Positions 29,801 through 39,957 of a stretch of 64,000 nucleotides of DNA are shown in pieces. The stretch is from Aeromonas tecta (lineage in GTDB: Bacteria > Pseudomonadota > Gammaproteobacteria > Enterobacterales > Aeromonadaceae): positions 98,652 through 162,651 of the forward strand of contig NZ_CDCA01000037.1 in assembly GCF_000820185.1 (NCBI RefSeq), written 5' to 3'. A model generated the notes under the pieces. That model had not been told where the DNA came from and ran no database searches. It was given only the letters and a program-made list of their open reading frames with translations. A program made the translations under genes and the position numbers. Positions within the stretch are counted from its first letter, which is position 1. The number at the start of each line of letters is the position of its first letter.

Positions 29801-31093
29801 ACCCCTTTCGAGCAGGAAGATACCAGCATCAGCCGCCGTTTCGGGGGGACCGGGCTCGGCCTCGCCATCAGCCGCAATCTGGTCGAGCGGATGGGGGGAA
29901 GCCTGACGCTGGAAAGCGATCCGGGTCTGGGTACCCGGGCCATCTTGTCGCTGCCACTGCGCCAGCCCTGCTGGGACGAGCCGCCGCTGGCCGGCACTCA
30001 CTGGCAAGTCTCGGCCTCCCTGTACGAGGGAGCCGCCTTGCTGCGCAGCTTCGGCGCCGAGGTGACGCTCTGCGATCGAGAGGCCCCCCTCGCGCCCGGG
30101 CTGTTGCTACTGGACGAACCCACGGCGCAAACCCTCTGCCCGCCAGGTTGCCAACAGGGTCATGAGAGCCCCGCCTGTCGGGTGGTGCATGCTGGCTACC
30201 GGATTGTCTATCTCAGCGAGCTGGAGAGCCTGCGTACCAGTGTGCATCCTGGCAACTGCCTGCGCCTTGGCAGTCACCCTCTCTACCCGGATCTGCTGTT
30301 GGAGAGCTGCCTCGAACTGACTGCCCGCCGTGATACGGCGACCCCGACCAGCCCCACCATCAGCCAGCTACAGGGCCGGGTGCTGGTCGCCGAAGATCAC
30401 CCCATCAACCGGGCCCTGCTGCGGCGCCAGCTCGGCCTGCTGGGGCTCGAATTCGAATTATGTGAGAACGGAAACGTCGCGCTTGCCGCCTGGCAGCAGC
30501 AGCCGTTCGATCTGCTGCTCACCGACTGCCACATGCCCGAGCTCGATGGCTATCGTCTCACCGCAGCCCTGCGCAAACTGGGGGTCATCGCGCCCATCAT
30601 CGGCATCACGGCGGATGCCTCCGAGGAGGTGAGCCGCCAGAGCGCCCAAGCCGGCATGACCCGGATGCTCCATAAGCCCTACACGCTGGAGGATCTCGGG
30701 CAGCTTCTTGGCCACTACCTGCCGCCCGCCGGGCAACCCGTAGCGCAGATCAGCGCCATAGGGGATCGCTGGATAGACTTGTTTGGCAGTGAGGCCGTGG
30801 CCCGCACCCTGGCGGCCGAGTACCTAAGCAGCAACGAGAGCGATCTGGCGACACTACAGGCGGCATTGCCCTCCCTTGAGTGGGACAGCTTGCTCAATGC
30901 CGCCCACAGCCTCAAGGGGGCGGCGCACATGGTGGACGAGCACGAGCTGGCCGAACTGGCCCATGCCGTGGAAACCTGCTGCAAGCAGCAAGAATCCGAG
31001 CCACTGGCCGAGCTGATCCGCCAGTTGCACAGCAAGGCACAGGCCATCGGCCACGAGATAGGAGCCTGGCTCAATGAACAAACCCCACTCTGA
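26810..31093 (+). CDS. BvgS-like hybrid sensor histidine kinase (unorthodox)
   Basis: A very large sensor (1427 residues). Domains in order: signal peptide; two periplasmic SBP_bac_3 (Venus-flytrap) domains at about 35-260 and 280-510; one membrane helix near 517-538; two PAS-like domains (about 560-690, 700-815); HisKA with H-box His839 (SHELRTP); HATPase with DTGIGIA and GGTGLGLAIS; receiver domain with phospho-acceptor Asp1239 (LLTDCHMPELDG); Hpt domain with His1366 (AAHSLKGAAH). I choose a TTG start at 26810, since AGGAG lies 7-8 nt upstream and the signal peptide begins there; an in-frame ATG lies 19 codons earlier. The domain order is that of BvgS, EvgS and RocS1. The ligand is unknown. 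It overlaps the next gene by 20 bp. Confidence 0.92.
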   Translation: MRGVVRLLILLTLLAGQVVLAEVPAPYALRLDAEQREWLREKQTLVIGMPASDWAPYSYYTGDNHYQGLLHDYLKTVSQRLDLRLRYRAYPIFEDAQQALRSGEVDALAGVAMTPQRQNLMHFTAPLIEIPRAVLLAKSGPPPDLAQAAQMQWVCERGYDNCDLLEHLGFKKIKHVDTNMEALFMVKYGLADAYLSDRPYLETNIASQRVKAQHLVEVPWIESAQLSLSTDTNNVRLGALLGLAVDSLTLQDKHALIELAGIYREPKEKSRASNLFTPQEQAWIAHHREVRFAPGPWFGLATLDDNGKLSGMLADLLTLIERRSGLRFKLQPTDPQTGSLVMLAEGKLDLVPAIVNLPERRKHFLFIPDYLTLKRMLITRREKGELNNLSELKGARIAGSKASADETIIRAWQAEPVTFSSFDEQLAALAEGRVDYILANGGVSGQILHKDTGQGLRIAYSGDELDAPLAMVVTKDNPLLASILAKTLGSISPEEMQLLQDKWFTLKIETGINRSQLLRLVIWMVGSIVVVVFFGYLWNRSLSREVRQRQRAETALSHQLQLMETLLDTLPNMVVLTNDQLEISITNRAYRQLYLGGKDTHGDYAMLLNQILPPEVILRIQDEDARVWESGEDLYSQGEVEQHDGSERIITYHKRLFRDQKGEKAGVLTVLTDMTEQLHAQARAREAEVRLSRLTDSIPGFVFQFEYRGKGEGQFQYVSAGAQEMNLLTSQQILSRQYHELLPYIDEPLRSTLLTELERQIAEEAQVDITIPSRLVDGKVRSLQVRGNTIRQPDGSAVLYGMVQDITALNEQQQALKEAHQKAEAATRARDRFLATMSHELRTPIAGMHGMLELLQLGQLSEDQHYLVRNVVSSANNLLYLVNDILDYSKMEADQLRLEPRSVRLAEVLCAVVRSNVTTARQKGLQVQLQWDTTLPDRVEIDSNRLGQIFSNLLHNAIKFTERGSITLTLACQDALLWLRVEDTGIGIAPERLPRLFTPFEQEDTSISRRFGGTGLGLAISRNLVERMGGSLTLESDPGLGTRAILSLPLRQPCWDEPPLAGTHWQVSASLYEGAALLRSFGAEVTLCDREAPLAPGLLLLDEPTAQTLCPPGCQQGHESPACRVVHAGYRIVYLSELESLRTSVHPGNCLRLGSHPLYPDLLLESCLELTARRDTATPTSPTISQLQGRVLVAEDHPINRALLRRQLGLLGLEFELCENGNVALAAWQQQPFDLLLTDCHMPELDGYRLTAALRKLGVIAPIIGITADASEEVSRQSAQAGMTRMLHKPYTLEDLGQLLGHYLPPAGQPVAQISAIGDRWIDLFGSEAVARTLAAEYLSSNESDLATLQAALPSLEWDSLLNAAHSLKGAAHMVDEHELAELAHAVETCCKQQESEPLAELIRQLHSKAQAIGHEIGAWLNEQTPL

Positions 31094-32282
31094 GCTTTCC
31101 CTGCTGGTGGTGGAAGACAATGTGTTTCAACGCAAGGTCCTGCTACACCAGCTCCGGGCCCTCGGCTACCCAATGCCGCTCGCGGCCGGTGATGGCGAGG
31201 CCGCGCTGGCCCTGTGCTGTCAGCATCCGGTGGATATTTTGCTGTGCGATCTGCGCATGCCCGGCATGGATGGCATGGCACTGCTGCGCCGCCTCTCCCT
31301 GAACGGATTTCGTGGCGGCATCATTCTGGTGAGTGCCCTCGACGAGGACGTGGTAGAGGCGGTGCGGCGCATGAGCGATGCCTACGGTCTGCGAGTGCTC
31401 GGCCGACTGGATAAACCAGCAAGCCCGGCACGGCTCGCTGCGCTGCTGGCCCGCTGGGCGCCGGATGCCAACCTTCCCCTTGCGGGATCCGGGCCCCATA
31501 TCGGGGTCGCGGATCTGGCCAGGGCGCTGGCAGAGGGGGAGATAGTGCCCTGGTATCAGCCCAAGGTGAGCTTCGCCACCGGCGAGTGGCTGGGGGTGGA
31601 GGCGCTATCTCGCTGGCTGCACCCAAGCCTTGGCATCATACCCCCCGCTCGTTTCATCCCGCTGGCCGAGGAGCACGGCCTCATCACGCCACTGACCAAG
31701 CGGCTTATAGATCAGAGCCTGCAGGATGAGGCGAGCTGGCTGGCGGCCGGGCTCGCCATCAAGCTCTCCCTGAATCTCTCGAGCACTAGTCTGGTCGAGG
31801 GCAACCTCTGTGATCACCTGCTCGAGCAGTGCCAACACAGGGGGATCAACCCCAACCTCATCACCCTGGAGGTGACCGAGAGCGCCTTCGTCAAGGATCT
31901 CGGCCACTCCCTCGAGATGCTGAGCCGGCTACGGATGCACGGCTTTGGCCTCTCCATCGATGACTTTGGCACCGGCTACTCCTCGATGCAGCAACTCAAC
32001 TTGCTGCCCTTCACCGAGCTCAAGCTGGATCGCAGCTTCGTCGACCGCTGCCACGAGGATCCGGTGCGACTCGCCATCATAGAATCGACCCTGACTCTGG
32101 CGCGCAAGATTGGCCTCAGAACCGTGGCCGAAGGGGTAGAAGACAAGGGGACCTGGGATCAGCTGGCTCGTCTGGGCTGCGACGAATGCCAGGGCTACTA
32201 CGCGGGCCGGCCCATGCCCTTTGATCAACTGCCGGGCTGGCATGCCAACTGGCTGGCCAATGGGCCCGGCCGTCAGGCATAG
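31074..32282 (+). CDS. Response regulator with receiver and EAL (c-di-GMP phosphodiesterase) domains
   Basis: A 402-residue protein: receiver domain (residues 8-130, phospho-acceptor Asp59 in LLCDLRMPG) joined to an EAL domain (about 148-395). Catalytic EAL residues are all visible: E176-A177-L178, Asn in LSLNLSS, Glu in LEVTES, D296-D297 in IDDFGTG, K317 in ELKLDR, E353 in AEGVED and the Gln of ECQGYYAGRP. It should therefore hydrolyse c-di-GMP, with activity set by phosphorylation from the overlapping hybrid kinase. The architecture matches RocR of Pseudomonas aeruginosa. No DNA-binding regulator accompanies the pair. Confidence 0.93.
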   Translation: MNKPHSELSLLVVEDNVFQRKVLLHQLRALGYPMPLAAGDGEAALALCCQHPVDILLCDLRMPGMDGMALLRRLSLNGFRGGIILVSALDEDVVEAVRRMSDAYGLRVLGRLDKPASPARLAALLARWAPDANLPLAGSGPHIGVADLARALAEGEIVPWYQPKVSFATGEWLGVEALSRWLHPSLGIIPPARFIPLAEEHGLITPLTKRLIDQSLQDEASWLAAGLAIKLSLNLSSTSLVEGNLCDHLLEQCQHRGINPNLITLEVTESAFVKDLGHSLEMLSRLRMHGFGLSIDDFGTGYSSMQQLNLLPFTELKLDRSFVDRCHEDPVRLAIIESTLTLARKIGLRTVAEGVEDKGTWDQLARLGCDECQGYYAGRPMPFDQLPGWHANWLANGPGRQA

Positions 32283-32441
32283 GGCCTATGCCCTGAGCTG
32301 CCGTAAGGGCGCAATCGACCGATGGCCACCCCTGTTCGGCTCGGCGACCATACTGCTATGCCATGCTTCCCCGGCACTACACTCAAGCGTGCCTCCTGCA
32401 AGGCGGCAAGCCTGAGTGACCCAAGCCGATGGGAGAGATCC

Positions 32442-32645
32442 ATGTTGAGCACCAGATATCTATTGCCCCTCCTCGCCAGCCTGTTATGGGGCTGCGGCCC
32501 CGAACTGGCCGGCACGGCGGCCACCACGGGGGCGCTGCAAGCCGAACAGGCCAAGGCGCAGATGGATGAGTTCCAGCAAGCCCTCAGCGCCGCCGTGGAT
32601 GCCACACAAGTGGCGGCGTCCGCCGCCGCAACCACTGCCAAATAG
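32442..32645 (+). CDS. Small predicted lipoprotein
   Basis: A 67-residue protein with a signal peptide ending in a lipobox-like LLWGC (Cys18). The mature part is Ala- and Gln-rich and probably helical (ALQAEQAKAQMDEFQQALSAAVDA). Upstream in-frame sequence has no signal, and the ATG at 32442 follows a GGGAGAGATCC stretch with an acceptable ribosome site. No named family recognised. It resembles in size and style the small helical envelope lipoproteins, but function cannot be given. Confidence 0.65.
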   Translation: MLSTRYLLPLLASLLWGCGPELAGTAATTGALQAEQAKAQMDEFQQALSAAVDATQVAASAAATTAK

Positions 32646-32696
32646 CAATCTAACAGACCATTGCGCTGCCAGTAAGCCATGTTATGGAGAGACAAC

Positions 32697-33182
32697 ATGA
32701 TGAAAGCGGAAAAGAACAGGATCTGCCTCTGGTACGATGGCGACGCCGAGGAAGCCGCCCGGTTTTATGCCAGCCTCTTCCCTGACTCCAGGGTCGGAGC
32801 GCTGTTTTATGCCCCCACCGACTTTCCCTCCGGCAAGCGGGGAGATCTACTGACGGTCGAATTCGTCCTGATGGGGATCCCCTGCCTCGGGCTCAACGGT
32901 GGCCCTGGGGTCAACCACAGCTGGGCCTTCTCGTTCCAGATAGCGACAGAGACCCAGGCCGAGACGGATCGTTACTGGCACGCCATCATCGACAACGGCG
33001 GTCAGGCGAGCGAATGCGGCTGGTGCCAGGACAAGTGGGGCCTCTCCTGGCAGATCACCCCCCTCGCCCTCACCCAGGCCCTGGCCGACCCCGATCCCGC
33101 CGTCGCCCGGCGCACCTTCGAGGCCATGATGCAGATGAGCAAGATCGACATCGCTCGCATCGAGGCGGCCCGGCGAGGCTGA
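32697..33182 (+). CDS. VOC-fold protein (PhnB/3-demethylubiquinone methyltransferase-like)
   Basis: A 161-residue protein of the glyoxalase/VOC superfamily, PhnB-like type. It starts MMKAEKNRICLWYDGDAEEAARFYASLFPDS, typical of that group, and carries VEFVLMGIPCLGLNGGPGVNHSWAFSFQI and DKWGLSWQITP. These proteins are often mislabelled as 3-demethylubiquinone-9 methyltransferase; the real activity is generally unknown. GGAG precedes the start. A strong terminator follows the stop. Confidence 0.8.
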   Translation: MMKAEKNRICLWYDGDAEEAARFYASLFPDSRVGALFYAPTDFPSGKRGDLLTVEFVLMGIPCLGLNGGPGVNHSWAFSFQIATETQAETDRYWHAIIDNGGQASECGWCQDKWGLSWQITPLALTQALADPDPAVARRTFEAMMQMSKIDIARIEAARRG

Positions 33183-33197
33183 GCCTCTCGTCCAGCC

Positions 33198-33234
33198 ATA
33201 AAAAAGGCCCCGCAGATGCAGGGCCTTTACGTTT
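33198..33234. terminator. Bidirectional terminator between VOC gene and aldehyde dehydrogenase
   Basis: AAAAAAGGCCC(C)GCA...TGCAGGGCCTTT stem, with T-runs on both strands. It is nearly identical to the terminator at 36264-36300, including the loop sequence and the flanking CGTTT, so the two form direct repeats around the aldehyde dehydrogenase cassette. Confidence 0.88.
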
Positions 33235-33294
33235 CCAGGGGGTAGAGACGCACTTTCACTGGCGAGTCTGTATGAAATAGGCCGCTCGGCTCGG

Positions 33295-34728
33295 CTAAAG
33301 GTTGATGACCTTGTGCTCCACATACATGGCAATCCCCTCGCTGCCGAACTCACGGCCGATGCCGCTTTGCTTATAGCCGCCAAATGGCGCGCGAAAATCG
33401 GGCCACTGGCCGTTGATGGAGACAGTCCCTGTTCTCATCTGCCGGGCGATCTCGATGGCCTTTGACTCATCATGGGTCCAGACGCCACCGGACAATCCAT
33501 AAGGCGAGTCGTTGGCAATGGAGATGGCGTCGTCGAGATCCTGATACGGAATGACGCACACCACGGGGCCGAAGATCTCTTCCTGGGCAATACGCATGCT
33601 GTTATTGACGTTGGCAAACAGGGTTGGACTCACGAAGGCGCCCTCGGTCAATCCCTCCGGCATCCCCAAGCCACCGGCGGCCAGCCTTGCCCCTTCGGCG
33701 ATCCCGCTTTCGATAAAGCCCCAAACACGCTCCTGCTGCCGCTTGGCGACCAGCGGCCCCTGCATGGTCGCAGGATCGCTCGGGTCACCCACCTTGATGG
33801 CATTGACCACCTTGGCCAGTGCATCGACAAAGCGGTCATGCATCGTTGCGGGCACCAGCACGCGGGTATGGGCAATGCACGCCTGGCCGTTGTTCATATA
33901 GGCGCTGTGCTGGATGGCAGCGGCGGTGGCCGCAATATCCACATCCGGCAAGATAATGGCGGCGGACTTGCCACCCAGCTCGAGGCTAACTCGCTTGAGA
34001 CTTTCGCCAGCCAGACTGGCGATGCGCTTGCCTGCGCCCGTCGAACCGGTAAAGGCAATCTTGTCCACGCCAGGATGCCTGACTAGATACTCGCTGGTTT
34101 CACGCTCGGCCGTCAGTATGCTCAGCACCCCCTCCGGCAGACCCGCTTCGTTGAACAGCTCGCCCAGCAGATGACCGTCCAGGCCGGTTTCCGGCGCCAG
34201 TTTGAGCACCACGGAGCAACCGGCCAGCAGCGCGGGGAACAACTTCACCAGCGCCGATTGCTGCGGGGCATTCCAGGGGATGATGGCGGCGACCACCCCC
34301 AGCGGCTCGCGGCGCCATATCGTCTCGCCCTTGATAAACGCGGGGCGGCGCTCCTCCCAGGGGAAGCTGGCGGCAGCATCGAGATAGGCCTGGTTTTGCG
34401 GCACTATCCCCTGCTGGAGCATGAGTGCGCCGCTGATGGGAGTGCCGTTCTCACGGCTGATCAGAGTCGCAATCTCGTTGGCGTTGGCGGCGTGAAGTGC
34501 CGAGAATTTTTGGAGTACAGTCTGGCGCTCAGAGGGTAACAGACGCGGCCAGGGACCGGTGTCGAAGGCCTGGCGTGCGGCGCTAACGGCCAGATCGATG
34601 TCGGCTGGAGTGGCGGCAGGCACAGTGCCGACTAGCGCACCATCAAAAGGGGATCGCACTTCGAAAAGATCGCTCCCTTGGGGCGCTACTCGGTGACCGC
34701 CAATAAAATGGTGAGTGATGTGAAGCAT
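33295..34728 (-). CDS. NAD(P)-dependent aldehyde dehydrogenase
   Basis: A 477-residue aldehyde dehydrogenase oxidising an unknown aldehyde to its acid. The cofactor motif FTGSTGAGKRI, catalytic Glu in LELGGKSAA and catalytic Cys in NNGQACIAHTR are all present. The start MLHITHHFIGGHRV is chosen because AAAAGGA lies 8 nt upstream; in-frame ATGs further out lack such a site. It is divergent from a TetR regulator, with two palindromes between its start and the regulator and a third near the regulator start. This strongly suggests that TetR represses it. Confidence 0.92.
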   Translation of the reverse strand: MLHITHHFIGGHRVAPQGSDLFEVRSPFDGALVGTVPAATPADIDLAVSAARQAFDTGPWPRLLPSERQTVLQKFSALHAANANEIATLISRENGTPISGALMLQQGIVPQNQAYLDAAASFPWEERRPAFIKGETIWRREPLGVVAAIIPWNAPQQSALVKLFPALLAGCSVVLKLAPETGLDGHLLGELFNEAGLPEGVLSILTAERETSEYLVRHPGVDKIAFTGSTGAGKRIASLAGESLKRVSLELGGKSAAIILPDVDIAATAAAIQHSAYMNNGQACIAHTRVLVPATMHDRFVDALAKVVNAIKVGDPSDPATMQGPLVAKRQQERVWGFIESGIAEGARLAAGGLGMPEGLTEGAFVSPTLFANVNNSMRIAQEEIFGPVVCVIPYQDLDDAISIANDSPYGLSGGVWTHDESKAIEIARQMRTGTVSINGQWPDFRAPFGGYKQSGIGREFGSEGIAMYVEHKVINL

Positions 34729-34751
34729 GATCATTGTCCTTTTACAGGTTA

Positions 34752-34860
34752 CAACCAAACAGTTGGTTTGTAGCATTCTAGACCTTGCTTAGAAGTAGTC
34801 AACCAAATGGTTGGTTTGTAGTGTCGGAGGCGCTTTGCTAGACTGGCAACCAATTGGTTG
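34752..34860. promoter_or_regulatory. Three TetR-type operators between aldehyde dehydrogenase and regulator
   Basis: Three sites share the inverted repeat AACCAA/TTGGTT: CAACCAAACAGTTGGTTTG (34752-34770), CAACCAAATGGTTGGTTTG (34800-34818) and CAACCAATTGGTTG (34847-34860). The first two have a 4-bp centre, the third none. They cover the likely promoters of both divergent genes, so autorepression and co-repression by the TetR protein are likely. Confidence 0.85.
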
Positions 34861-34880
34861 TTAATGAAGGTTGAGGTTTT

Positions 34881-35432
34881 ATGCGAGATCCAGAAGCAAC
34901 ACGTCGTCGTCTACTGGAGGCGGGAACGGCCGAGTTTGCGGCTTACGGCATAGCGGGGGCGCGGGTAGATCGCATCGCCGCAACCTCGTCCTGCAACAAG
35001 CAGTCGATCTACGGCCACTTTGGCAGCAAGGAGGGCTTGTTCGATGCGGTCTTCGATGAAATGGTCCTGAACGTCATCAATCACGTCTCTTTCGACCCCT
35101 ATGATCTGCCTGGCTATGTGTCGCAGATGTTCGACTGGTACAGCGCCCATCCCGAGGTGCTCAGGTTAGCCACCTGGCAGCAACTCGAGCGCGGCGGTAT
35201 GCCGGAGATGGCGGGAGCAGCGGCCGAGGCCAACGCGGAAAAAGTGGCAAAATTGGTCGAGGCCCAGGATGCCGGTGCCGTGACCAAGGCCATTCCGGCC
35301 CAGCACCTGCTGACCCTCATCTATCGGCTCTCGACGGTGCAGCTGGATTATGTGGAGTTGCTGGATGGCAGCCAGAAGGAGGCCGTCCGCAGTGCATTGA
35401 TCGAGGCCGTGCGCCGTCTGGTGACGCCATGA
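34881..35432 (+). CDS. TetR-family transcriptional regulator
   Basis: A 183-residue repressor. The N-terminal helix-turn-helix is clear: RRRLLEAGTAEFAAYGIAGARVDRIAATSSCNKQSIYGHFGSKEGLFDAVF (three helices, residues 8-58, shown here as adjoining motifs RRRLLEAG, VDRIAA and IYGHFGSKEGLF). The C-terminal ligand domain is divergent, so the inducer is unknown. Its stop overlaps the next start (ATGA, 35429-35432), so the pair is co-translated. It faces the aldehyde dehydrogenase across three matching operators. Confidence 0.9.
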   Translation: MRDPEATRRRLLEAGTAEFAAYGIAGARVDRIAATSSCNKQSIYGHFGSKEGLFDAVFDEMVLNVINHVSFDPYDLPGYVSQMFDWYSAHPEVLRLATWQQLERGGMPEMAGAAAEANAEKVAKLVEAQDAGAVTKAIPAQHLLTLIYRLSTVQLDYVELLDGSQKEAVRSALIEAVRRLVTP

Positions 35433-36130
35433 GGAGCCCACTGAAGGTACTGGTGTTTGGTGCCACTGGCATGCTGGGCCAGGGTGTCATCCGCGAGTGT
35501 CTGCTGGCATCCGATGTGTCGCCGCTCACCCTGGTCGGGCGGACAAAAGTGGATCGGCAAGAGGCAAAACTGACCCAGGTTGTGATCCCGGATCTCATGC
35601 AGATCGCGGATCATGCCGCCGAATTGACGGGATTCGATGCCTGCTTCTTCTGTCTCGGGGTCTCCTCCTCCGGCATGACGGAGGCGCAATACACGCGCAT
35701 CACCTATGACCTGACCCTCAGGGTGGCCCGGCTGATGGCCACCATCAATCCCGGCATGGTGTTTGTCTATGTATCCGGGGCGGGCACCGACAACACGGGC
35801 AAGTCAGGCTCCATGTGGGCGCGGGTGAAAGGCCGTACCGAACGTGATCTGCAGGCACTGCCCTTTCGCGGCGTCTACCTCATGCGCCCGGCATTCATTC
35901 AGCCGCTCCATGGCGCGCAGTCAAAAACCCCTAGCTACAGAAGGCTGTATCAACTCGCTCGCCCCTTCATGCCTTTGATAAAGCGCCTGCTCCCCCACTA
36001 TTTCCTCACCACAGAGGAGGTGGCGAGCGCCATGCTCAATGTGGCTCGCACCGGCGCGGGCAACCACACGCTGGAGGTTCGCGATATCCAGCGGCTCGCA
36101 AGGCAGAGGCCAAATGCGTCAGACAGTTAA
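35429..36130 (+). CDS. NAD(P)-binding Rossmann protein (atypical SDR)
   Basis: A 233-residue protein with an N-terminal dinucleotide-binding loop (VLVFGATGMLGQGVIREC, about 7-24), typical of atypical short-chain dehydrogenases. A segment ACFFCLGVSSSGMTEAQY follows, and YVSGAGTD in the middle region. The classical YxxxK catalytic pair is not obvious; YVSGAG and MWARVKGRTE replace it, as in HTATIP2-like proteins. It is co-translated with the TetR gene and may be under the same operator. Substrate unknown. Confidence 0.8.
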   Translation: MRSPLKVLVFGATGMLGQGVIRECLLASDVSPLTLVGRTKVDRQEAKLTQVVIPDLMQIADHAAELTGFDACFFCLGVSSSGMTEAQYTRITYDLTLRVARLMATINPGMVFVYVSGAGTDNTGKSGSMWARVKGRTERDLQALPFRGVYLMRPAFIQPLHGAQSKTPSYRRLYQLARPFMPLIKRLLPHYFLTTEEVASAMLNVARTGAGNHTLEVRDIQRLARQRPNASDS

Positions 36131-36263
36131 CAGGCAGCGATGTGGAGCGGCATTGCTGTGACTGACCGCTCTCCAGATCGGCTCGTTGGATCAACCGCTC
36201 CGAATTAAGAGCTACCACAGGTAGCCTGCCCAGCAGCAAACTTTGATCTACAGCCAGACGACA

Positions 36264-36300
36264 AAATAAAAAGGCCCTGCAGATGCAGGGCCTTCGCGTT
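36264..36300. terminator. Bidirectional terminator between the Rossmann protein gene and gcvP
   Basis: AAAAAGGCCCTGCA and TGCAGGGCCTT form the stem, with a T-rich tail on the minus strand after gcvP. It is a near copy of the terminator at 33198-33234. Confidence 0.88.
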
Positions 36301-36333
36301 TTCAACTTAGATAGCCGTGATCACCGATGAAGA

Positions 36334-39210
<2,877 letters not shown>

Positions 39211-39452
39211 TTCCCTGATTTCCTGATAAATAGGTCCTGCTAATAAGTCCTGATAGACATTCCCGAGCCGGCGGCGCCGACTCCACTCATGTTCTGTGTG
39301 TCACGGGCACTGGGTGCGGACACGGGATACGGCTGGCGCATCCAGGGGAGTCGCGGTTCTGGCGGCCTGCCCGTCTCATCCAAGAGGAGAGAACGGGCTG
39401 GCGCGGGCGACTTCACCCGGCCGCCACGACCCAAAGTCGCTCGCGGCCATAC
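39211..39452. other. Spacer between gcvH terminator and gcvP
   Basis: About 240 bp of GC-rich sequence with no supported gene. Because a terminator (39453-39481) precedes it on the minus strand, a gcvP promoter should lie here, but I cannot point to a clear -10/-35 pair. A 138-codon minus-strand frame crossing it overlaps gcvH in another frame and is rejected. Confidence 0.45.
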
Positions 39453-39481
39453 AAAAAGGCCCTGCAAATTCTTGCAGGGCC
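39453..39481 (-). terminator. Terminator after gcvH
   Basis: GGCCCTGCAA and TTGCAGGGCC form a perfect 10-bp stem with a 4-nt loop, followed on the minus strand by TTTTTGT. It lies directly after the gcvH stop, inside the gcvT-gcvH-gcvP series. Confidence 0.85.
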
Positions 39482-39489
39482 CGGCATCC

Positions 39490-39879
39490 TTAGTCTTCGT
39501 CGACCACGTTCTGGTAGCCTTCGGCATCCAGCAAGTTGGCGAGCTCAGAGGCGTCGTCCAGCTTGATGCGGAACAACCAGCCGGCGCCGTAGGGATCGGA
39601 GTTGACCAGCTCGGGGCTGCCTTCCAGCTCTTCGTTGATGGCGATGATCTCGCCACTCACCGGGCTGTAGATGTCGGAGGCGGCTTTTACCGACTCGGCC
39701 ACGGCGCAGTCTTCACCGGCACCGATTTGCTTGCCCACTTCCGGCAGATCGACGAACACCATGTCTCCCAGCAGATCCTGGGCGTGCTCGGTGATACCGA
39801 CCACGGCCTCACCGTTGGCTTCAACACGGACCCACTCGTGGGAGGTGGCATATTTCAGTTCGCTCGGGATATGGCTCAT
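39490..39879 (-). CDS. gcvH: Glycine cleavage system H protein
   Basis: A 129-residue lipoyl carrier that shuttles the aminomethyl group between GcvP, GcvT and dihydrolipoamide dehydrogenase. The lipoylated lysine is Lys65 in ESVKAASD. It starts [28 protein letters not shown] lies about 6 nt upstream. It lies 78 bp after gcvT and is followed by a terminator. Confidence 0.97.
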   Translation of the reverse strand: MSHIPSELKYATSHEWVRVEANGEAVVGITEHAQDLLGDMVFVDLPEVGKQIGAGEDCAVAESVKAASDIYSPVSGEIIAINEELEGSPELVNSDPYGAGWLFRIKLDDASELANLLDAEGYQNVVDED

Positions 39880-39957
39880 TTCTGCTTCCTTTATGCTCTT
39901 GAATCGCTTCGACAAAAAGAACTGGCGAAGGGGAACACCCTTCGCCGCAATAGATAG

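Noticed and set aside
39240-39656. 138-codon minus-strand frame spanning gcvH and the gcvP spacer
   Set aside because: It overlaps gcvH out of frame and crosses the terminator; a shadow of gcvH.
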